Shown piece by piece: positions 36,535 to 48,442 of a stretch of 64,000 nucleotides of DNA. Position 1 is the first letter of the stretch, and the number at the start of each line of letters is the position of its first letter. The DNA is from Selaginella tamariscina (lineage: Eukaryota; Streptophyta; Lycopodiopsida; Selaginellales; Selaginellaceae), in the NCBI GenBank assembly GCA_003024785.1, contig PUQB01000171.1, positions 165,001 through 229,000 on the forward strand, read 5' to 3'. The position numbers and the translations under genes were made by a program. Under the pieces are notes generated by a model. The model made no database searches and had not been told where the DNA came from. It saw nothing but the letters and a program-made list of their open reading frames with translations.

Positions 36535-37350
36535 CTTGTGGCTGCCGACTCAAGCTAGATGGTGCCGACCCTCTCAGTCGGCAGAGAGATGTAGAAGAAC
36601 AAATCCTGCCGACTGAGATAGTTTGTGCCGACTCTTCAGACGGCACTGAAGAGATAATGGTGCCGACTGAGATAGGATGGTGCCGTCCCTCTCAGACGGC
36701 ACAAATGGGAAGACCCATTAACTGTTTAAAAGAAATACTTGAGACGCAAAGAAAAAAAAACTAATTCAAAATACCTTGTGGCTGCCGACTGAAGAAGGAT
36801 GGTGCCGTCACTCTCAGTCGGCACAAATGGGAAGACACTTAACTCTGAAAAAAAAACATTGTTATACGGATACTTGAGCCGCAAAGCAAAAATAAACAAA
36901 TTCAAAATACCTTGTGGCTGCCGACTGAAGAAGGATGGTGCCGTCACTCTCAGTCGGCACAAATGAGAAGACATTAACTCTGAAAAAAAACATTGTGATA
37001 CGAATACTTGAGCCAGAAAGCAAAAAATAAACAAATCGAAAATACCTTGTGGCTGCCGACTGAACCAGGATGGTGCCGTCACTCTCAGTCGGCACAAATG
37101 GAAAGACCCATTAACTCTGAAAAAAAACATTGTGACACGGATACTTGAGCCGCAAGGAAAAAAATAAATAAATCGAAGATACCTTGTGTTTGCCGACTGA
37201 ACCAGGATGGTGCCGTCGCTCTCAGTCGGCACAAATAAGACCCTATATCTCTGAAAAAGAAATACTTTGAGCCGCAAATCATAAAATACAGAAATTACAC
37301 ATACCTTGTGGCCGCCGGCTGAGCAGGATGGTGCCGACAATCTAAATCGG
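36530..37350 (-). repeat. Array of about six mini-exon repeats with hairpins
   Basis: Direct repeats of about 136 bp (near 36533, 36773, 36908, 37044, 37180 and 37303). On the minus strand a typical unit is a polypyrimidine tract and acceptor (ttttttttcag|agtta), an exon-like segment of about 70 nt, then donor acaag|gtattt. Each exon-like segment contains TGCCGACTGA near one side and TCAGTCGGCA near the other, able to pair. The array lies between two divergent genes and leads into the methyltransferase start. The first unit is longer and more degenerate, with extra cgactgaga motifs. Confidence 0.8.
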
Positions 37351-37846
37351 CACAGAAATCTCCATTGTATACTTGGGCGCTGCACGAATCGAGTCGAAAT
37401 GGATGGCGCCGCAGTGGAAACCGTAACTCTGAGATCTGAGATTGAAAAACCCTCGGATCTGCCGCAGTGGAAACAGATCTGAGATTGAAAGAACCCTAGC
37501 CGCAGTGGAAACAGTAAACCCTATCTACCAAAAAACCCTAGCCGCAATGAAAACAGTGAACCCTACGGAATAAATGTGACATTAATATTTAGGGTTTATT
37601 TTAAAATATGTGAATAATTGGTAAATGTGAAGATATTTCAAATCATAAAAGGTAGAAATTAAATTAAATCGGTGATACTAGAGAGGACATCATTAAGAAC
37701 ACTGTGAGCTGGGCAGCATAGAATTAATTATATACAAACGTGTATTCACGTTTATTATTAACGATTGTAATTTTTTTTGGAAGGGAAAGTGTGTTTAATC
37801 TTTTGCTTTGCTTTCCTAAACCACCGAGCTTTCTCCTTGCGTTGTC
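37351..37846. promoter_or_regulatory. Divergent promoter region of the transposon
   Basis: Between the mini-exon array and the transposase ATG. It includes four repeats of a block with gccgcagtggaaac (37412, 37460, 37499 and the variant gccgcaatgaaaac at 37541), each near an aaccctag telo-box-like motif. No TATA box is clear. Confidence 0.45.
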
Positions 37847-40800
37847 ATGGCCAGAGTTACCTATGAAGGCATTGACAAAGATTTCCCAGTCGATGAAGAT
37901 GGAAATGCTTTTGTGTTTGAACATGATCTTCACATTGCTTTCAACATTCCTTGTTGGTTCAGTATACATGTGGTTCAATTGATGTCAGTTTCTGCGAGTT
38001 CTGGAGAAGATGTGGAGTTGTTACCAGAAGGCAATGCATCAAACCAGTTTGTCTTTTACACATTGTGCCCGGCAAAGGGCCCGTTGTTCAGGTTGCGGAC
38101 AGAGGAGCGTGAGGAATCCATGCTGGTGTGTCTTCTAAGAGCAGACAAATGTAGGATAGGGAAGGATCTCATTGGTTCGTCTGAAGTTAAACGAGTCTCT
38201 GAACTACCGCAGATATACAATGGAAATGTCATTTACGAACTTCCCCCTAAGACAGAAAGCACAGAGAAGTACTCGGGGATGAATCGCAAGGATGGCTGCT
38301 ACCATTGGACACACCCGAGCACAACACACTGGCATGTTCCGGCGCGAGTCAGTCGAAGTTCATGTGTCGGACATCTCAATGCATCAATCCTACCTGCCCC
38401 TACTTGGCTTTTGAGAAGAAAGCAAATGAATGTCACTTCAAGGGTGCTGTGGAGAAGGCAAAGACAACTGAGACAGGCAAAGTAATAGGCATGAAATGTA
38501 AGCATTGTGGAGAGGAGCCATTGCTGGTGCACACTTGTCCGGCTTATGTGTACTACATTCTGCCAGACGACATTTCTTTTACAAGGTTGTTCATTCACAG
38601 AGGTGTTCATCAGCATCCAGTCAGCCCCTCAGTGTCAGCTTCAAACGTTCAGCGAGCCAGATCTAGTGTCAGCAACGTGGTAAAGAGCAGTCCGCGAACC
38701 AATCAACGAGTGATTGAGTTTCAAGCCGCGCGTGAGCTCATCTTTGAAGAACTTTTCAAGGAAGAAGGAGAAGTCTCGTACACTGGTTTACTCTCAAAAC
38801 TTGAACCTCTAACAAACCATCGAAGGTATTTTTCTTTAGATCTCTACACACTGACGTGACCTTTTCTTTAGGACTCGGGACTGGATTACACAATCAAGAC
38901 AGAAGGAGACACACTTTAGAGAGGGTTACGAGGGTCTTCTGGAGCTGAAGACAAAGTGCCAATACCTTTCATTCACGTCATACATGTTCCAGGGATGGAA
39001 CTGCATGGTGCTGAGGAGCAGCCTCTGATCTTCAAAATGACAGTTGAGGGACCGGGTTCAGGAGTTGAGTACATCAGAAGGTGTCAAAGTGGAGGAGACC
39101 TTCATGATCAATGGGTTGTTCTGGACCACACGCACCGCATACCAGACTGGGCGACAATTGGAATACACCTTTATGACCCATTGTAAGTTGTAAAACTCTT
39201 CATAACACTTTCTAATCTTCGTTATCTAACGCTCTCTTGCAGTGTCAGATCCATGGTGACTATAGCTTACGCAGATATGTGCCGCGAAGATAATGTTGCA
39301 GTGCTGAAGTTCTTGAACACAATGCTAGAGGTTTGTAAGAAGCAGGGTTTGGAGAATGTCAACTTTGCTGGTTTCATGTCGGATGAGGCTGGAGCGATAT
39401 GGATAGCCTTGCGCCAAGTATTCAACAACGGAGCAAAGATGAAAGGGAGGGAAAGAAGCTGTCTGTTTCACTTTACTTTAGGTGACAAAGAAATGGATCG
39501 CAGAAGAACATCGCGAAGAACACATGAAGCTTGCTCGTGCCTGGCCTGCAGCACTGAATGAACAATCTAAGAAAGAACAACTGGCAATTCTCGAGTCTTT
39601 TTGGGAAGGACGAGCGTCAAACATTCGAGCTTTGAAGACATGGCTGTCTTGGTGGATCAGGCATGAGGACCACATCTCCATGGCGGAACTGGGAGACATG
39701 ACAGAAGAAGGACTCGCGAGCGTTCCAACTACAAACAATGCTGAAGTGATTCACGCGAGAGCAAGAAGAGCAAGATTGGCCAAAAGAGTACCACTGCTGG
39801 AGGCGACAATGTTAGACCTCACCGATGCAGTTATGCAGAGTGCGAAGGTGAAAGCGGCAATAGAAGGGAGGTATACAGGGTCAGGGCCTTCGAAGGAAAC
39901 TCTGTTGAAACGAGTGCAACGCAAACTCTCTGAGGGGAAAAGTGTATCTCCATCAACAATTATCAATCTGGTGGAAGGCGAGGAACACTTGACCAGCCCG
40001 GAGTTCACGAGTACCACTAACGTTCGAGTGCAAACTGTTAGGAGAACAGTCACAGGAACAGAACAGTCTGATGCTCGACGTTCACACAGACATGATGTAG
40101 AGTACACAGAGCGGGTGGTCCAAAACAACAGGAGAAAGAGGTTAAGGTTCGAAGAGGTTTCGGAGAGAGAGATTGCTCAAACAGAGTGGGCCATCAGACG
40201 AATCGGAGCATCCAGTAAGGTTAAGTGTTTGGGGATGAATCAGGAAGGAACTGCTCTGTGTGGAAAACCAATCGGTTATCCAAGCAGAGTGCCAGCACCA
40301 GGATTCTATGGAAAACGAATGTACATTGATGCCTTGGGGAATGAGGAGTATGTACAACAGATGATGTGGTTCTGCCCAAAAGATTCAGGGTGTTTCACGC
40401 GGCCAAACGGCAAAATTCTTCGGTCACGAATTCCAACACCACCAACGGTTTGGCCTGTGCTCAAGGAAACGAAGCTGACAAGTGAGGAGGTCAGAGAACT
40501 ACAGGATGCAGGCTTTGTTCTGGAAGGTTTACAGGGGATGGCAGGAAGAGTAGATGAGGGTCAGAAGGACAAAACACCATCGCCACCACGTGGAGCTGGA
40601 TCTACAACAATTCCACCTTTCGAAGGACGTATGGTCCGGACTCCAACAAAAATGTCTAAGGAACAAGAGAAGAATTTCCGCAAGGCCAAGACGTTTTTAG
40701 GTTGTGTGCGAAATGTTGAAGTGACAGCTAGAGGACGGAAGGAGGCTTTCGTTGTGTCGGCAGGAAATGACTCTGCAAAGGTGACTATTAATACTTATCC

Positions 40801-40999
40801 TTCATGCAGTTGTTCTACATTTCAGAAGAGCAAAAGTTGGAGCCCATGTGTACACATGTACTTCGTCTATAGCCGTGTGCTTGGCTTGAACCCGGACGTC
40901 ACATATTTTCTACAAAGGCGATCGCTCAGTGAGATGGAGGTCCACCGTTTGCTGGTGAATTGCAGCAGAGTTCATGACCCACCGGTGCTACAAGGATAA
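37847..40999 (+). CDS. Mutator-like transposase with SWIM zinc finger
   Basis: Starts ATG 37847 (MARVTYEGIDKDFPVDEDG). An N-terminal cysteine/histidine region (CRTSQCINPTCPYLA ... HRGVHQHPV, 38361-38620) resembles the zinc finger found at this place in MULE transposases. The DDE core includes DQWVVLDHTHRIPDW (39101-39150) and FAGFMSDEAGAIWIALRQVF, then RERSCLFHF, and downstream VPTTNNAEVIHARARR, the family's TNNxE motif. The SWIM finger is SCSCSTFQKSKSWSPCVHMY (40801-40860). Introns lie at about 38827-38871 and 39183-39240. The frame changes about three times (near 38290, 38990 and 39480), so this copy is damaged or carries errors; the last 1.5 kb is open. Stop at 40997-40999. Confidence 0.85.
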
Positions 41000-41033
41000 A
41001 TGGTTTAGGGTTTAGGATAATGTTTTATTAAGC

Positions 41034-41061
41034 CAGTCGGCATATATTAAGCCAGTCGGCA
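41034..41061. repeat. Subterminal CAGTCGGCA motif pair, right end
   Basis: Two copies of ttaagccagtcggcatat at 41029-41063. The core cagtcggca (41034-41042 and 41053-41061) is the same as in the left end and the mini-exon array. Confidence 0.75.
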
Positions 41062-41080
41062 TATTAAAAAAACTTATATA

Positions 41081-41153
41081 TTCTAGAATATTCTTGAGAA
41101 TATTCTAGAATATGCTAGAATAACCCTAGAATATCCGCGAATATACTAGAATA
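41081..41153. promoter_or_regulatory. Heat-shock-element-like phased repeats, right end
   Basis: GAA units begin at 41086, 41098, 41108, 41118, 41129, 41139 and 41149, about one helical turn apart. The first part reads TTCtaGAAtaTTC and GAAtaTTCtaGAA, a good HSF consensus; later units drift to GAAtannnnta. It mirrors the set at 33100-33137. Confidence 0.55.
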
Positions 41154-41196
41154 ATATGAAGCCTCCTGAGCCGGAGCCTCCTTTTCGCCGAGACCC

Positions 41197-44100
41197 TACA
41201 CAAAACAAGTTTTTTATATCTAGCTGCATTTGTGGGAAGAACTTATATATACAGGATAGAAAACATGTAGGATCGACCGTACAGATTGTGGATTAGATAT
41301 TCGACACCTGGCACGTCAATGTCTGCGAACCTTTCTTATTGCGCCAGGTGGCAATAGTTAATAAAATTCATGAACACATGGCATGTTTAAAGTATTTGGC
41401 ATGGGGCTTTAAACACGTGTTCAATTGACATATGTACATCAAGGTAATTTAAAATATAAGCCTTGAATAGAAAGGGGAAAAATAAGCATATGACACGTGG
41501 GAAAAAGGGCGGATAATGGCACGTGGAATGAAAATCTTCTTTCCCATAGCAACAGATAGTGTATTGGAAAAAGAAAACTATCACACTCGCTATTATCTTT
41601 CTTAATCTGAGCATTCAACTTACCACTTAAACAATCTCATCATTACATGTAATTATATGTAATTACATTTGCACTTAAGAGTGTTGCATTTGCACTGGCT
41701 GTTAATAACTTTATGAGTGCTACATTTAAGGAACCTTACTGTCGTGCTATTGCTGACTCAACAAACAAAATGTTGAGTCATTTAGATGACATGTTTACAA
41801 CTTTTAATTGAATAAAAAAAAAATGTTAATTTATGGTAACGGTAACATTTAAGGGTTTATAGTCCAAATGCACCGTCCCGTAAGTTTCTTAAAAGAAAAT
41901 TTCTTAAGCTTAAGAACTTTAACAATGAATGTAAATTATAAATTTTATGTTAAACAAACAACTATAGAATGCCCTATATATTATTAGTAAAAGAGAGAAT
42001 GAGTAGTTTAGAGAGAATAAGAAAATCTCTAAAATGTTATGAAAATCTAAAAAAATTTAATTAAAATTGGTTCTTTAAATTTTTTATGATTAAAACAAGT
42101 ATATTTATATCTCGTGTAATTTTTGTATTGAGCCAAAATGAATAATGTATTTACAAGAGAAGGTTGCAACACTGTTTAAAAAAGAAATTTTTAAGATTTA
42201 TGTCGAAGTGATAAGTGATAAGTATAATTTGTATAATGTTTAACTTACAGGAGACAAGAAAGGAAAATACATCATAAAAACATATATATACATAAGTCAA
42301 TTATGGGTATGTGTATATTTCTTATGTATAGGCCTTATAACAAAGAGGCTAGCAACACCAATGGAATTCTTATTAATTTTAAAGTTAATATTAAATATAA
42401 TTAATATTAATTTAATTTAATTAATACATGTATTTTAGTAACATTCACATATAAATACTTTTGTAAAAATTTTGTTCTCATGTTTGTTAAACCAAACTTA
42501 ATATGAATATATATACTCATTTATTTCAAATAATATTCTTTATAACATGTTATATAAATATATATTCATTTATTATAAATAGTTGTTATATCATGTTACT
42601 CATCTATTCTGAAGATTCCCTATAACATATTATATAAATATAAAATGAAAATATATAATATATATAATAATACCACATTTACACATTAAAATTCAATACA
42701 AAAATATCTTATAAAATATTTATTATGCCTTTTTATGCATATTAATATATAGTAACAACTATTTATTAAAGCCATGTCAATTAATTACAACTTAACATTT
42801 TTATTAAAAAAATCATTTACTTTGTAAAAGGTGTTGAGATATTTAACCTTTTTAGTGTCACTCAAAATTCTTGTTAAAATAATATTTTATATTTTATATT
42901 TTATTATTTATTTAAAATATATTTATTAATAATGTAATAAAATCTCCATACAAATTTACTATATAAATGAAGACCATTTGGTTATGTATATAACAAGTAT
43001 ATATATTTCAATATATTAAAATTTTAATATAAAAAATCTAGCATGACTATGTTACCACATAAATACATATTATTTTTAAAATGTATTTCAATTGTGTATA
43101 CAAATTAAAAAGGATATTTAAGTATTAGTTACAACAATAAAAAAAATTATAATATATAGCATAAAAAATTGTGAAAATCAATTAAAAAAATTTAATAATT
43201 AAAACTCAATGTATATTACATAATAAAAATTTCATTTACCAAATTTTTATGATTGTGAATAAAAATACTTATATTTAACTTAAAAATAATTAAATTTCTT
43301 TTTATTGCATTATTTTTAAATATTAAATGTAAAATATTATAAAACTATATTTATATTTATCACATTTTGTTTTCATTTACATGTAACACATAAAAATTTA
43401 TTTCAATGTTTTAATAGTGATACACATAATTATACATATCAAAATAAATATGGAATGTGTCGATCTTGTAAAGGAAATTTATTATATATATATATATATA
43501 ATACTTATAAATAAATGTAATTGTGTACCTAAATATGTATATTGTTGATTGAGTTAAATGAAATGCGATTTCTTAATTGCTTTTCCAAATTTTAATTTTT
43601 TTAATTTTATAAATATTCTTAATGATATATAATAGAGTTGTTGTGAGGTCGACTCAAAAGAACTTCAATATAATTATATTTAATTTACATATTACATAAA
43701 CATGGGATGATGTATTTAATGTGACAGTTATTTGTATTTAGTAGGAACAATTACATTTTATTTTATATTAAAACAATTTAGTTTTATTTCATATACACAT
43801 ATGGGCTAGTTTGCACAATGGGCCCCCTTTTAATTCCAATAATTTTTAAAAGGGATTTAGCATGTATTATTGTTATGACATGGAAAGAAAAATAAAAATT
43901 AAACGTGAATTCCTTATGAATTAAATATAAATTTCTTTAGGGTTAATGCATTTTTGAATTAATATATTTTCTTATTTAAATGCATATGTGAATGGGTTTT
44001 AATGCATGTTAATTAAAAAATAAAAAAAAATTGTACCCAAAAAACCCTTAGAACACCTTTGAAATTAAGGGAAATATTAATTTCCCTTTAATTTCTTATA

Positions 44101-44591
44101 CATAAAGGGCCTCATTATGCAAGTGTCCCATATATGGAATGTCATATGTAATTTTAAATTTCAATCACTAATGAAATGTTAGTGCCACATGTTAATGTTT
44201 TATTTATTAATATAATAAGTGTCAATCACTTATTATAACATGTATTTCGATGTGACATGTTTTTATTTGATTTTGTTTTGACAGTCAAAATAAGTTATTG
44301 GTGTCACTAGAAAAAAATTATCATTGTCAAATACGAAACTTTAAAGATTTTTATATTATTTTTTATTACATAAATTGTTTATATGATGAGAATATTCTAA
44401 TTTCCTTTTTAATAATTAATTTGTGTATAATATATGTATGTTTTTGTGTATATATGTGTGTATATGTATATTCAAATATATATATATATATATATATGTT
44501 TGTGTATGTATGCACTCACACACACACACACATATATAATGTAAGTATATTACATATATATATTTGTGTGTGTGTGTGTAATGCATGTTTA

Positions 44592-44626
<35 letters not shown>

Positions 44627-46466
44627 TTATTTATTTATATAAAATTTACATAAATTTGGTACAAACTTATTAGTTTGAGTTCCATCCCACTTTTTACTTT
44701 TTGCATCCAAGTATATTAAAAATACAAAAAATATAAATAAAATTTTATGACTTTGATAATTTAGATCAAGAATTAAAATTAAAGTTTTTTAATTTAAATT
44801 TACACTTACATTGTAAATATAATTATTATATACTTATATATAATAAAAAACAATAAGATATATATTAAATATTAAAGTATTTTTAATGGAAATTATATAA
44901 ACATAATGTATTATTTATGCGTTCTATATATGTGTGTGTGTGTGTGTATTTTATAATTTAAGTTACTTCTTTCTTCACAAGCTTTAATATTTTTAATTGA
45001 TTTACTTTATTTCTCAATTAATTAATAATGTTTATATATTCTTTTTATGCATGTGTACATAAATATACAAAAGAAAATTTGTTAATTAATACACACACAT
45101 ATAAATTTTGTGTTTATATTTTCTTTGTTCTAATTTATCAATTTATCATAGATACTAATTTCTAAATATACTAGATGATTTATTTAAAATAGAAAAAAGA
45201 TAATGATCTTAAAATCGTGGATTCAAATTAAAATCTTAGAATAATTAATAAAAAAAAGAGTGAAATAAAATAATATTATATTTCTAAAAATATTCAAGTA
45301 TACCTAAGTCATACTTCTAAAGTGAAATAATATTAATAAACGATATCTTAAAAAGTATTACATATCCGTCCCACCAGAGTCTCTGTGTTAATATGTGAAA
45401 TAAATACTTAATTATATAAAATCAATCAAATTTTATGATTATTAATAGTTTCTATAATTCATTTGTAATTTTTGGTATTCAACTATAAAACATAACCCAT
45501 TGAACATATATTTTAATGTTTATAAAGATATTTAAATGTATGTTATTCATAAATATTTACTTATTTATAATAAAAGGAAGTATTTATTGTTTATTATTGA
45601 TGATAGTTTATGAAATATTAAAATTTTATGCTATTATTACAATAGCAACATATTTAAATAAATATGTGACAAAATGCATTTAAACATGTCATGGAATATG
45701 AAGAGTGAATATGCTTTAACCTTAAAATAGTATAAAGTTTTTATTAAAAATGTTCAACAGTGTATTCTTTATGGCAATAAATAATAAAATTTATTATTTA
45801 CAATGGTCAAAGTTGCCCATCACACTTATTATAAAAGATCATATATTCTAATAGGATAAAAAATTCTCTTTAAGAAGGAAAATTCATACTTAATAATTAT
45901 CCAAAGATTAAATTATGTTCATGTTCTTACTTTTACTATGGATTTATTAAAATTAATATAATTTCTCATTGTTTTTAAAATAATTTTGACAGAAGGATTA
46001 TATAATTTATTAAATTTCAAAATGTCTATTGTGATAAAAATCAACATTGCTCTAAACGTGTGTATAAAGGAAGTTGTGAAACTAAAATTTTTCACATACA
46101 TACAAAGTCATTAATTAATTTGTTTTAATTATCTTGTAGCTTATAGTTTAAGAAAAAAATTAGCACTATTATAAAATATATTTATTCTTAGAAAATAAAA
46201 TTCCACATCAAAATATATTTTAAAAATTAAAAACCTATCTATTTATCTATGTTATATAATATAACACTTTAGAAATATCCTACAAGGATTAGAAATATAT
46301 ATAATGTTACTTAATATATATATTTATAATATATATATATGTTACTATTCTGTTTAAACATAAATCTTGAAAGTATTACACACGTACATGGTTTCTTAGG
46401 CCAACTGGTAATACTTTAATAAATTAGGGGTTCCGAATGGTTACATATTTATTATTATGCATTCGT

Positions 46467-46508
<42 letters not shown>

Positions 46509-46537
46509 TATATATATATATATATATATATATGCAG
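41197..46537. other. AT-rich intergenic tract, copy 2
   Basis: Equivalent of 8950-9306 joined directly to 13130-18195, with an intact empty site for Harbinger near 41563. It contains the MITE-like block (about 41607-41973), the PHT4 relic (43688) and microsatellites at 44455-44640 and 46470-46535. No gene is seen. Confidence 0.6.
43688..43760 (+). pseudogene. Ancient relic of PHT4 last exon, copy 2
   Basis: Same relic as 15325-15400. Here it reads gtatttagtaggaacaatta, one base closer to the real exon than copy 1. Confidence 0.65.
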
Positions 46538-47974
46538 GCATGTTGCTATTGGTATGGTAAATCATCAGCGTGAGCGTTATAGTTTCACTTTAATGGCATT
46601 ATGGACACCGATTGCAATCAAGACGTTATTTTTGAGACAAAGGTGAACTATTCGTATATACATATACATTGTATGTATAAATGAGCGGTGTATGTATTTT
46701 ATGTATTTCAGGAGTAGGCTTAACAAATAATGTCGATTGTGAATATGCACGATAGTCCCATAATCATATGGTTCAAACATTAGATATACATACATACATA
46801 TGTCTGTATGTGTTTTCATGGTATTTATATTGCATAAGAAACGTAAGATTCTGATTGACGTATTATATATTATATTGTTCTTATGAATGGATGTAATATG
46901 GGCACCGCATACACACACACGTGCATTAAGAACAAAGTTTGAATCACTGTACTAAGAAATTACATACATGCACAGTATATATACATATCCTTATATTATA
47001 TATCAATCCACACACTGTTACGGATATTTGTATATCTATATAAACATATATATAGTTTTTATACAGGAATGAAGAAGAAGCATTCAATTGTTATTCATGG
47101 GAGACATAAATATGAATATGGCTAGTAGCTTGCATATTTACTGCTAGCATCGAGGCCCGCAAAGCAGGTGATGCGGACATGTATCTGTATAAACACATAT
47201 GCCACTCCACAAAGACATGCCAACACACTTTGGAACTAATTTAAAACGATTCACACGAGTAACCAAGGACCCTATCCAACCAGCGAATGCAACAACGGCG
47301 GCCTGCGCATCGCATGAGTACCCACTCGCCGAAGCTATGGGCGCTCTGTACCATACGAAGGTCAAGCACGATCAGGCCCATGGATCGCATGCCGCATATG
47401 TTTATTGTCAGTACGCGAGTTCCCACGTCGTTATTTGTGTTGTTAATCTATTGCACACACACATTCGTGTATACACATATACATGTATAGAGATTATGTA
47501 CAACACTGATATACATACACTTCTATTGTAAGGAGCATGGTACATATACGAGCTGCATTCCAACTACTGAAAGAGCTTGCAACCAATAACAAGACGGGAG
47601 CAGAAACATGGACACAGAAACTGCCATCTGATTTGCAAGTTGCTAGTGGGACACCTCAACCCAAAACCTTCATCAGCAGGTGTGTATTTGTACATATGGC
47701 ACCATTAGCTGCCTGCTTATGTTATAGATCTAACAAACACATACACAGATGTGCGCACAACATGTACATACTCTCTCCAAAGAGAAATTGTATTATAAAG
47801 CCGTACGCACGCGTATACATTGTGTGTGTGTGTGAGTGTGTGTATCTATTTTATCACAAGAGATTTATACGTGCTGATGTATATGTAGAGAATTTGCTTG
47901 TGTGTGCCTATGCACACGCACCACACTTTAGCAGGTCTTTATTTGCTTTTGCAACTAGAACAGAGAGACAATGA
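46538..47974 (+). pseudogene. Unrecognised spliced gene, copy 2
   Basis: As 18196-19454. The first block (46538-46642) keeps its donor (caaag|gtgaac). Blocks 47537-47679 and 47935-47974 match copy 1. About 195 bp at 47202-47397, less AT-rich than its surroundings, are present only here and could encode HFGTNLKRFTRVTKDP and ATTAACASHEYPLAEAMGA. It may be a lost exon of this gene. Function unknown. Confidence 0.4.
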
Positions 47975-48219
47975 GATAAACGTATTAGTGTCATTTATAA
48001 GAAAGCGTGACCCAAAACAAATACATGGACACAGTTGAATTTTCTGGTCAACGTGGAGCTGAGCTATCTGGTTGACGAGGTGACATCAGGGACTCTAGAT
48101 TTGCTATGTTGGATGGAATAGAGAAATTAAGTCCACGATAGCAGATTGGCCACGTTTGATGGAACAGAGGAATTAATTTCAAGTACTTCTTCGTTCAGGA
48201 TAGCAAACTCAATGGATTC

Positions 48220-48440
48220 AGGAGATAACATTAACTTTTCAAGTGCGAGTCCGGGACCAGACCTCAAACCTCAGTCCAAGTTCGTGTCCGGGCTCACCTA
48301 GCCACGTGTTGGCCCTTTGGGTTGAGTCCAAGTCCGAGAACCATATGAGACCCTTGTCCGAGTTTGAGTCCGAGAACCACCTCAGACTCCTATCCGAGTC
48401 CAAGTCCGAGCTCATGGCCAGCCGGATCCCAACCTGTACA
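48220..48440. repeat. GTCCGAG-rich degenerate repeat, copy 2
   Basis: Equivalent of 19700-19920, almost unchanged. Confidence 0.5.
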
Positions 48441-48442
48441 TG

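Larger units (their letters stand above)
33075..41196 (+). mobile_element. Mutator-like transposon carrying a ParB-methyltransferase gene
   Basis: An 8.1-kb insertion absent from copies 1 and 3. It starts GAGTGTCGCCAGGAGGC and, read from the other end, starts GGGTCTCGGCGAAAAGGAGG, so the inverted repeats are short and imperfect. Flanks are tatacaaaa on the left and tacacaaaa on the right, a 9-bp target duplication with one difference, as expected for Mutator-like elements. The empty site survives in copy 3 (tacacaaaacaag, about 62035) and copy 1. It holds a plus-strand transposase (37847-40999), a minus-strand ParB-methyltransferase gene (33250-36457), a mini-exon array between them, and phased GAATATTC repeats near both ends. 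Composition is far less AT-rich than the host DNA. Confidence 0.85.

Noticed and set aside
36530-37350. CRISPR-like array
   Set aside because: The sequence is eukaryotic, the repeats are about 136 bp with near-identical content, and there are no unique spacers.
36726-37385. 219-codon minus-strand frame across the mini-exon array
   Set aside because: It reads through repeated introns and exons alike, giving a 45-residue repeat; the splice signals explain the repeat better than a protein does.
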